Assembly (NCBI GenBank): GCA_012798185.1
Contig: JAAZNS010000387.1
Location: 1-28,287, forward strand
Reading direction: 5' to 3'
DNA length: 28,287 bases
From: Chloroflexota bacterium
Lineage (GTDB): Bacteria; Chloroflexota; Anaerolineae; Anaerolineales; UBA4823
Part shown: positions 16,586 to 25,800 of the stretch, in pieces
Position numbering within the stretch: the stretch's first letter is position 1
Layout: each line of letters starts with the position of its first letter
Notes under the pieces: model-generated
What the model was told of the DNA's origin: nothing
The model's input: only the letters and a program-made list of their open reading frames with translations
Databases searched by the model: none
Made by a program: the position numbers and the translations under genes

Positions 16586-17200
16586 TTACACCTCGACAGC
16601 CGATGACTGGTCGCTGCCAGTCCCTTTTCTTATCCCATCCCAAAAAATTTCAAATCCCTGGCGGATGATTTCTTTCTGCAGCGAGGGTTCCGTCTGCACC
16701 CGGAGGATATTCATCACAGCGACAATATCCTGGTATAAATATTCGCCAATCATTTCCAGGGGGAGCTGTTTAATACTTCCTTCTGCATGACCTCTCTGAA
16801 TGGCTTCATAGTAGTATATAAAGAATGATCCGGTTTGCTGCACGATCGCCTCGTCGATCAAGTTTGCGTTGCGTACTTGTTGGAGGAAGAGGTAAGCATG
16901 TTGATTTTCCAAAAACCAGTGGATTGACCCCTGCCAAATAGCGATGAATGTATCCATCACGGATCGTTTGGGTTTCAGCAATGTTTGCATATGTGCCAGG
17001 TGCTGTCTGCCGATTTCTAAGACCAATTCGTTGATCAAAGCTTGCTTGGTGGGGAAGTACAAGAAGAGTGTACCTGCGGCAGTGCCGGCTTCTTGGGCGA
17101 TAGCAGCAGTGGTAGTGTTCTGCACGCCGTTTTCCACAAATAACTTCAGAGCTGCATTGAGGAATTTCTCTCGTTTTTCGGGGTTTAGGTTGCGTACCAT
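16586..17200 (-). CDS. TetR/AcrR-family transcriptional repressor
   Basis: 204 aa from ATG 17200 (MVRNLNPEKREKFLNAALKL). A GTG 42 bases further up (17242) is in frame but sits inside a palindromic operator, so the inner ATG is preferred. The DNA-binding helix-turn-helix is at 28-50 (NTTTAAIAQEAGTAAGTLFL, then YFPTKQAL), and the rest is a helical ligand domain with GSIHWFLENQHAYLFLQQV. It probably represses itself and the quinone oxidoreductase downstream, responding to a small hydrophobic ligand. The ligand cannot be read from sequence. Confidence 0.9.
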   Translation of the reverse strand: MVRNLNPEKREKFLNAALKLFVENGVQNTTTAAIAQEAGTAAGTLFLYFPTKQALINELVLEIGRQHLAHMQTLLKPKRSVMDTFIAIWQGSIHWFLENQHAYLFLQQVRNANLIDEAIVQQTGSFFIYYYEAIQRGHAEGSIKQLPLEMIGEYLYQDIVAVMNILRVQTEPSLQKEIIRQGFEIFWDGIRKGTGSDQSSAVEV

Positions 17201-17226
17201 TCGTCTATTCTTTTTCGATGTTAATA

Positions 17227-17246
17227 ATGACTGACTAATCACTCAT
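17227..17246. promoter_or_regulatory. Palindromic TetR-type operator
   Basis: ATGACTGACTAATCACTCAT pairs with itself in eight of ten positions and has the TGA-rich half-sites seen in TetR/AcrR operators. It is 27-46 bp before the chosen TetR start codon, the expected place for autorepression. No second copy is seen before the oxidoreductase gene. Confidence 0.6.
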
Positions 17247-17276
17247 TATATCATTAAAGAAAATTGTGTCAAGGTT

Positions 17277-17313
17277 AAAAATTACTATGGCAGTGGTCGA
17301 AAATGACTGCCAT
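17277..17313 (-). terminator. Rho-independent terminator of the kinase operon
   Basis: A perfect 8-bp stem, ATGGCAGT/ACTGCCAT (17287-17294 and 17306-17313), with an 11-nt loop. On the minus strand a spacer AGTAA and then TTTTT (17281-17277) follow. It begins 28 bp after the histidine kinase stop codon. Confidence 0.75.
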
Positions 17314-17340
17314 GGTATGCAATGCTAAATATGTATTGGA

Positions 17341-19857
17341 TCAATTTTGAGGTAATGTAAAATAAAAAGTCGCTCCCTCATCCACTTTGCCCTCCGCCCA
17401 CACACGTCCGCCATGACGTTGGATGATTCGTTGGACGATTGCCAGACTGACTCCGGTACCTTCGAATTCTTTATGGCTATGCAAGCGTTGAAATACTCCA
17501 AACAGCTTATTGGCGTATTGCATATCGAAACCGGCGCCATTATCCTTGACGTAATATACACATTCGCCGTTGGATTGTGAGCCCCCTACTTCGATGCGGG
17601 CTTTTAGGCGGTATTGGGTAAATTTAAAAGCATTCGAGAGTAAGCTTGTCCAAACCTGACGCAACATGTTTGCATCGCCCATGCATACTGGCAGCGTGCT
17701 TATCTTGATATCTATCTGACGCTCAATACGTTCATTCTCGATAGTCATCAAGATTTGCTCTACCAGCTCACTCATTGCCACCGGTTGTTTTTTCAATGGT
17801 TTACGGCTAAGCTGCGAAAAAGTCAGCAAATCATCAATTAAACATCCCATTTGCCTGGCATTATCGTGGATAATGTGCAAAAAACGCTGGATTTCGGCGG
17901 GCAATTGCTCCCTATAATCATCCAACAAGATGCTCGAGAAACCATCCATTGCACGCAGGGGTGCTCTCAAATCATGCGATATGGAATAGGAAAATGCCTC
18001 CATCTCTTTCATGGCAGTTTCCAGCTGCTTTGTGCGTTCAGCCACACGCAATTCTAGTTCGGCATTAAATTGGTGAATTTCCTGCTCTGCCCGCTTGCGT
18101 TCGGTGATATCTTCCAATGTTTCAACAGCGCCAATGATGTTGCCGTTTGAATCCCTGATTGGCGCAGCAGTGAAGCACAGCCATTTCCCATGCTCACCTA
18201 ACAATGGAAAGTAATCTGTAGCGCCGTGTGCATCTGCTGACAGGGGTGATTGTTGATATTTTCCTTCAAACCATATCGGAATTGCATCCTGAGCATTATC
18301 GACCAGCAAATCTGCCATGCAAGGTCTTTCCTCAGGATAGAACGCTTTCCAATGTTGAGATGTGCCGATCACGGCATCGGCGTTTACCCGGGTGATTTCT
18401 TCTAAAGCTTTATTCCAGTAGATTACTTTGTGATCTGAGCCGATCACAAATTGCGGGATGGGAGACCCATTGACTACGGCTTTTAATTTTTGTTCGCTTT
18501 GCTGCAAGGCTTCCAGCGTTTCACGTAATTGAAGGGTCATACGGTTAAATGCTTCTGCCAGTTCCCCAATTTCATCGCGGGATTGCACCTTCACGGTTTG
18601 ATTTAAATTGCCCTGGATAATGGTTTCCACAGCATCCTTCAAATGCTGAACCGGCTGGGTAATCGACCAGGCGACGAAAACGCCAGCCAGACCAATCATG
18701 AAGGTGATCGCTATTCCGGCTATCCCCATACTCCGTGTCATTTTCGCCCGCCCGTCGTTTAAAACAGCCTGATATGTTTGGAGTTCATCTTCATAAACAC
18801 TGGTGCCGATTACCCAATCCCATGGTTCATAATAGGCAAGGCGGACAATTTTCCATCGCGGCGCTGGTTCGCCAATATTTTGCCAGGGGTAGCGCTCGGT
18901 AGCCAAATCGCCGGGTTTCAGAGTGATAGCTTTTTCTATAATAGCCTGGATAAAGTATCTGCCATCGGCGTCTTTAGATTCCCAAATGTCTTCTCCATCG
19001 CGCGCGCCATCCTTAGAGATGATATAATGCCCGCGCTCTTCACCTTTTCCATAAAGGACATAGACATATCCTGTTTTGCCCACTTTGGTTTGCAAAATAG
19101 CCTGGCGCACGCGAGCCTCAATATTTTTTTGCTTAACCCCCACATACAACATGCCCACCATATTCCCTTTGTTATCGTAAAGTGGTTGATAGGCGGTGAG
19201 GTACCATGCGTCGACAACAAAAGCGCGGCCGCGATAAACTTCACCATTTTTCACAACAGCTGATATTACCGGGTTGCGTGCGCCATCGGGGTTGATCGCA
19301 GGAATGTATGTGCCAATCGCGCGGTTACCTTCATCATTTTTAACCGTGGTTGCTACTCGCAGCATGCTGCCGTCTTCGTCTATCCGCTGAAAAATGGTCG
19401 CTGTATCCCCAATTAATTTTTCAACTTCATCGACTATGGCAGTTTCAACCGCTGGATCTTTATTTTGACCCAGCCACTGGTCGCCTACCAAAAGTTTGGG
19501 AAGTTCAACTTGACGGTTTTCTCCGTTATATTGATTAGTGGCTATCCAGGTAATTGTTTCCTTTGAAAGGCTCACCCCTCCAGCGGAGGCAAGGATATGT
19601 TTTGCAACGTTGAGATTGTAATTAATTTGTTGTTGTACGGCTTCATTTTCAGTTTGGACGAGGTTATAAACTCCTTGGGTAATATGATCCAGGTCGGCGT
19701 TGATCAATTGTTCGACTTCCCCCTGCGCCAGCGTATGATATTGGCTGCTTTGCCATACCGCAAGCGATACCAAGGCAACAGCTGTGGTTAATACACTGGC
19801 GATGCCTAACAAGGCTACCTTGATATTTAATCTCTTGTTTCCCAATAAGCCGAGCAT
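17341..19857 (-). CDS. Membrane sensor histidine kinase: Cache, HAMP, PAS, HisKA, HATPase
   Basis: 838 aa; ATG preceded by AGAGG. The first membrane helix (about 13-33) and the second (about 375-397) enclose a periplasmic Cache3-Cache2-type sensor with IDEDGSMLRVATTVKN and AYQPLYDNKGNMVGMLYVGV. HAMP (about 398-450), PAS (about 460-585, ending IRDSNGNIIGAVETLEDITE) and HisKA with the phospho-acceptor His628 (SISHDLRAPLRAMD) follow. The ATPase has an N-box (LRQVWTSLLSNAFKF) and a G1 box (DNGAGFDM). The G2 box reads GTGVSLAIV: Ser804 replaces the third Gly of GxGxGL, one base away (AGT for GGT). It is 41 bp downstream of a larger kinase with a near-identical catalytic end. No receiver domain or response regulator is adjacent. 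Confidence 0.92.
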   Translation of the reverse strand: MLGLLGNKRLNIKVALLGIASVLTTAVALVSLAVWQSSQYHTLAQGEVEQLINADLDHITQGVYNLVQTENEAVQQQINYNLNVAKHILASAGGVSLSKETITWIATNQYNGENRQVELPKLLVGDQWLGQNKDPAVETAIVDEVEKLIGDTATIFQRIDEDGSMLRVATTVKNDEGNRAIGTYIPAINPDGARNPVISAVVKNGEVYRGRAFVVDAWYLTAYQPLYDNKGNMVGMLYVGVKQKNIEARVRQAILQTKVGKTGYVYVLYGKGEERGHYIISKDGARDGEDIWESKDADGRYFIQAIIEKAITLKPGDLATERYPWQNIGEPAPRWKIVRLAYYEPWDWVIGTSVYEDELQTYQAVLNDGRAKMTRSMGIAGIAITFMIGLAGVFVAWSITQPVQHLKDAVETIIQGNLNQTVKVQSRDEIGELAEAFNRMTLQLRETLEALQQSEQKLKAVVNGSPIPQFVIGSDHKVIYWNKALEEITRVNADAVIGTSQHWKAFYPEERPCMADLLVDNAQDAIPIWFEGKYQQSPLSADAHGATDYFPLLGEHGKWLCFTAAPIRDSNGNIIGAVETLEDITERKRAEQEIHQFNAELELRVAERTKQLETAMKEMEAFSYSISHDLRAPLRAMDGFSSILLDDYREQLPAEIQRFLHIIHDNARQMGCLIDDLLTFSQLSRKPLKKQPVAMSELVEQILMTIENERIERQIDIKISTLPVCMGDANMLRQVWTSLLSNAFKFTQYRLKARIEVGGSQSNGECVYYVKDNGAGFDMQYANKLFGVFQRLHSHKEFEGTGVSLAIVQRIIQRHGGRVWAEGKVDEGATFYFTLPQN

Positions 19858-19898
19858 ATGACCTCTTTCTTATAACCTATTGAGGGCGTAGCTCATCG

Positions 19899-22800
19899 TT
19901 AACCATCCGTTGTTTCTGCACCGCATGGCAAACTAAAATAAAACGCCGCGCCCTCATCCACCTGGCCTTCAGCCCAAACGCGTCCACCGTGCCGTTGAAT
20001 AACCCGTTGCACAATAGCCAAACCTACACCGGTGCCTTCGAATTCTCTTTCGCTGTGCAGGCGTTGAAAGACGCCAAATAATTTATTTGCATACTGCATA
20101 TCAAAGCCTGCGCCATTATCTTTAATGAAATACACATTTTCGTCATCGGTCCTCCAGGCTCCGATTTCGATTTTGGCGTTTTCACGTTCCCGGGTAAATT
20201 TGAGGGCATTGGCAAATAAATTAACCCAAACCTGGCGTAGCATCGCTTCATCCCCTGCGCAGTTGGGAAGATCACCCATCTTAATATCAATCTTTCGATG
20301 ATTATATTCACCCTCCAAGGTTACCAGCGTCTGTTCAACAAGCTCTTTCATCGACACTAATTGTTTATTCAAAGATTGGCGGTTTAGGCGAGAAAAAGCC
20401 AATAGATCATCGATCAGACAGCTCATTTTCTTGGTGCTTTCGCGTACCAGATGCAGGTAACGTTGTGCTTCTTTGGGTAGCTGGGGGGCATATTCATCCA
20501 TCAATATCCGCGAAAAACTATCCATTGAGCGTAAAGGCGCGCGTAAGTCGTGTGAAACAGTATAGGTAAAAGCTTCCAACTCTTTGTTTGATATCTCTAA
20601 CTGGGCAGTACGTTCCTTTACCCGGTCTTCCAATTTCTCATGTGCCTGGCGTAATGCCTCTTCTGCCTGTTTGCGTTCGGTAATATCAATAACAATTCCC
20701 TGCAAGCGAAGGATATTTCCGTAGGCATCCCGTTCGATTGCGGCACGATCATCTACCCAGCGAACTTTCCCATCTCTGTTAATTAGCCGATATTCTTGCT
20801 GAAAACGATCGATGCCTTTTTCAGAATTCTCGCTTACTTCGCGGCTTACACGTTCAATATCATCAGGATGAATAATCGAAGCATAAGGGATTGCGCCCGA
20901 GAGAAGCTCTTCGGGGGTATAGCCGAACTGGATCACATTTTTGGATACCAGTTCAACCGGCCAGCCTTTGAGGGGTTTCCATTGGAAAAGCACTACAGGG
21001 CTGTTTTCAACCACCAGATTGGCTTGTTGGAGGGCAGCCTCTGCCCGCTTGCGTTCGGTTATATCACGTACAATTGCCCACATGCCTTGTGGGTCACCGG
21101 CAGCGTTTTTGATGAGAAAAGTGCGCAATTCTACTGGAAAGATAACGCCGTCTTTTCGGCGGTATTCCTTTTCATATACCGGTGAAAAACCATGAATCAG
21201 AACCTCGTTTTCAACAATATTGCATTCGAAATCGTGCCATTTTTCTGGCGTCAAATCCATATAAGTTAATTGATGGAGCTCTTCGGACGTATAACCAACC
21301 ATGGCTTGATAGGTGGCATTGGAATCTTGGATCACGCCATCCATGGTGGTGTAAGCAAAGCCATCCCTTAAACTCTCATGCAGGTTACGATATTTTTGCT
21401 CGCTTTCAAAAAGGGCTGCTTCGGCATGTTTGCGTTCAGAAATAAAGCGCGCCTGTTGAATATTTTGATAAGCAGAAGTTGAAACCTGATTTGCAAGAAA
21501 GAACAGGAAATGAGCAATTTTATCAAACTGTTCCTGGGGCATAACGGGCACCCGCCGATAAGCAGCGCGAAACGCGGTTTCATCAACTCCGAGCTCGCGG
21601 CCGTATTTCATGATTTCTTCTTCATCTTGATTCTCATTGCGTACCTGACCGATCAGCCAGTTGGCAATGTGTCGTCCGCCAACTGTGATGCTCACTCCGG
21701 CATTACATAAACCAGCGCTCAGGCAAGGTTGGATGTTGGGACCAGAAAGGTTGTGCTTTCCAATTTTTGCGTCTGAGAAATTGCAGTTTCTTTCTCCCTT
21801 TTCGGTTTTTCGGATGATTTTTCCGCAAAAATCAGTAAACTTGCTTGGCTGGGTAATGGGTTGACCGTCTGGGCGGGTGATTAGGGCGGCGACTCCAAAA
21901 GTATCAGCAAATAAATCTTGGAGGTGCTGTATATCCTCCAAATTTAGAATATCTTCGAAAGCAATGTCCTCTGCCGAATCAAGCGGCTGAGTGAGCGCTA
22001 CAATGCGTTTTTCGAGTGCTTCCTCAACCTGCTTGCGCTCGGTGATATCCCGCACTACCACAAGTACCCGCTTATGTCCGCTAATGTTGGTTAGCCTCAT
22101 ATTTACTTCGACCCAGAAAAGGCGGTCTAATCTATCTTTTGCCATCCACTCGAAAAGCTGCGGGCCTTCGGCAACTGTTTTCTTCAACCAATTTAATGCG
22201 TCAGTCTGGGTATAGGGTGGGAAATTCGAGCTTAAATCTCCTAGAGATAAACCAAGAGCTTCCTGGCGTGTGAAGCCATACATGATGGACATTGTCTCGT
22301 TCACATCAAGAATATTACCGGAGACCTCATCCAGAACGAGAATTGCGTCATTTACAGAATTGAATATGTTTCGAAAGCGCTGCTCGCTTTCCTGTAAAGC
22401 AGCCTCTGCCAGCTTGCGCTCTGCGATTTCCTCCTGAGCTTGTTTATACAGGCGGGCATTATTAAGCGAAAGAGCCATTTGAGCAGATAAAAGGTTGAGT
22501 AATTCCAATCTTTCTACAGGAAAGGCGTACGTTGTAAGGTTGTTTTCCAGATACAGCACACCGTGAAGCTGACCCTGGTTGACCAGCGGAGTGCACATCA
22601 CCGATTTGACACCGCGCCGGTTGATATAGGCATCGTGGATAAAATCTCCGCGATGGGCAGCATCGTCCAATACAATGCTGTTGCGGGTGAGTGCTACTGC
22701 GTACACAATATCAGCAGATACCACGGCACTTTTTCTCAAGTCGAGTGCCTGAAGCACGGTGATTTCGTTATCCGCCTCAGCCAAAGCCTCAATGACCCAT

Positions 22801-25800
22801 TCGCCGTTGCGTTCCAATATTAAAGCGCCGCGCTGCGCGCCGGCATTCTCCAGTGCAATGCGCATCATTTGCTCAAGTAGCCGGTCCAGCTCGATTTCTG
22901 CGGACATAGCCTGGGAAGCTTTAATCACTGTGATTAAATCTAATGGGATACCACCTGAAATCCCGGCGGTTTCTTTTTCGCCAAATGGGATAGGCTGATG
23001 TACATGTTTATCAGCAGCAGAGGCTAATAGATCTGGATAGAGACGTTCCAATTGTGCTGCTTTAGCGGATGCGCCCCAGCGCAAATACCCTGCGTGGGCT
23101 GCACGCATATAGATTTGTGCTATCTTTGCTTTACCCCACTCCAAATAGAATTTAGCAGCCAGTTCATTGGCAAGAGCTTCTTCACGGTAATAGCTGTTTT
23201 CTTTGGCACCGGCGATGGCACGGTCGTAATGATCGATCGCCTCACTTTTACTACCAAATAACCGTTGGCGCTCAGCTTCGATGAGGTCGATTTTATGATT
23301 ACAATTCATGGGCGCATTCTGAGCCCATTTTCTGAGTTTCTCCTGGTTTGCCTCGACTCTTGACAACAGTATCTCGGGAGGTTCGCTATTCAAAGCCAGT
23401 CGGGCTAATGAGTCATAAAGGCAAAATACTGGCTCGTAGGGAAAACTTCGGGCATTAATGTTATATGGCGCCATTTGGGAGGAAGCCTCAACTGCCAATT
23501 CGTAATCCCCAAATAAATAATTCAAGATCATTTTGTGAAAATTAGCATAATAGATGCCATTCCAATCTTTGGCTTGCATGAGGGTTGGCAGCATCTTTTC
23601 TTCATCGTAATATTTTCCCTTGAGGTATTTATAAGATGTTTTACCTTCTCTCATTTCGTGCAGCGCTTGCAGCAGCATTTCGAAATAATGATGTGTGGTC
23701 ATTTGCTTCATGCGGTAGATTGAATCAGCCAGAGAAATTGTTTCGTGCTGCAGCTCTGATAATTCTTTTTCGATGCCGCAAAGAAATGCATATTTACAAT
23801 ATAGGATCCCGGAATATCCTGCATATTGAAAATCGCCGGTTTCAACGCCGCTATAATAAGCCGAGAGCAGCGGTGTCAATGTGTCCTTTACAGAATTTTT
23901 CCAGTGAGTAATAAACGAATGGACAACCGCGACAACTTTACATTGCCAGGCTTTAGCATCCAGTCGGTGCACCAATTCCAGGGCGAGCTGACCGAATTGA
24001 GAGCCGGTGTCGACATCTTCAGCAATTCCGCAGAGAAGTAGCCCATACGAAGCATAACCGAACGCAGAGGCTGGAGTATTTCCATGCAAGATTGATATGA
24101 CGACCTGTTTCAACACGAGTAAGGTGTAGAGGGCGTTGTTGGTTAAAAAGGCAGAAGGCAGCAGGCTAGATAAAATTCTCATCACGGCTAATTGAACCGG
24201 ATCAGACATCTCTGGGAGATTGATTAAACCTGCAATTTCTCTGCCAGAATAAACCAAACAAGTTTCTTGTAATGCCAGGGAGATATCATCCAGACCAGGT
24301 TGTTTGGGAAATTCTACGCCGAGTAATGCAAGGACTTGCATGCCTGTATTGACAGCTTCCACGAGTTTATTTTGAGCATTCAGTGCCTCGATTTTCACGG
24401 TATAGACTTTAATTTTATCGAAGATGGTATGAGCCTCTTTAAAAACAATGTCAGCCAGTTCTTCCATGGCAGCGAAATTGCCGCTCAAGTAGGCTGATTC
24501 CACCAATGCTTCATGCAATTCAAGCGTAAATTGATACTCACGCTGCCAGCAATTTTCAGGAAGAAGCTGACGTCCAGCTGAGAAATATTCCCAGGCAGCC
24601 AAAAAAGCGGTGGAATCTTTAGCTTTTTGACCAGCCTTTAGATTTAGGTGCGCTAATTCCCATCGTTTGGTTGAATCGGTAAGTAATTCAATACCCCGAT
24701 TGTATTGATTCACGATCTCAAAAATTCTTTCCTCTCGCTCTGTTTCTGGTAAATTTTTCAATAAAAGCTGCCCGATCTGCAAGTGGGTAGATTGCAGCTG
24801 GTTTTGGGGAATAAGTGAGTACGCGGCTTGTTGAACGCGGTCGTGAAGGAAACGATAAACGGGCGTTTCCATTTCTGCATTCGAAAGGCTGGTTGAATCG
24901 TGGTACTCCCTGGTTCTCCCATAGAATTTATAAGCCTCGTTTTGAGGTAATATTAACCCGGTTTGAACAGCCGGCCATAAATCGGCGACAGCTTTAGCCG
25001 GAGATTGTTTATTGAACATGGCGAGCGTTTCCAAATCGAACTGACTGCCGATGCAGGCAGATAACTTCAGGATTTCCTGAGTTTCTTGGGGTAATTTTTG
25101 CAGCTGTGTTGCCATGAAAGCGATCACGTCGTCGTTCAATGCGAGAGCGTTGATTTTCTCCAGGTCGTATTGCCAATAACCTGCATTCTCATCAAAGGTA
25201 ATTAACCCTTCTTCATAAACTGCTTTGAGAAATTGCCGGCTGAAAAATGGATTGCCTTTGGCTTTTTGATAAACCAATTCGGATAATGGCAAAGCGGTTT
25301 CTACAGAGCAGCTAAGGGTGTCGGCGGTCAGCTGTTCGATATCAGACTTTTGGAGGGGCGCCAAAGTGATGGTGTTAATTGTGGCGTTACTTTTTTTGAT
25401 TTCATTTAGTGTTAACTGTAAAGGATGTGTGGATGAAACTTCGTTGTTCCGGTACGCTCCCAGGAGGAGCAAATATCCTGCGCTGGCTTCAATCATTATA
25501 TTTATCAGCAGGTCTAGGGAAGCCCTATCTGCCCATTGCATATCATCCAGGAAGATGACCAGAGGATGCTCGGCATCGGTGAAGGCTGTCAGGAATTTTT
25601 GTAACAGTACATTGAAGCGGTTTTGCGCTGAAGTTCCGGAAAGTGCAGGTGGAGGAGGTTGAACGCCGATAATTTGTTCCAATTCGGGAATTACATCGAT
25701 GATGATCTGCCCGTTTTCACCTACGGCAGCCAGGATTTTCGACCGCCATTGTTGAAGCTGTACATCGCTTTCGCTCAAGAGCTGATTCATTAAATCACGA

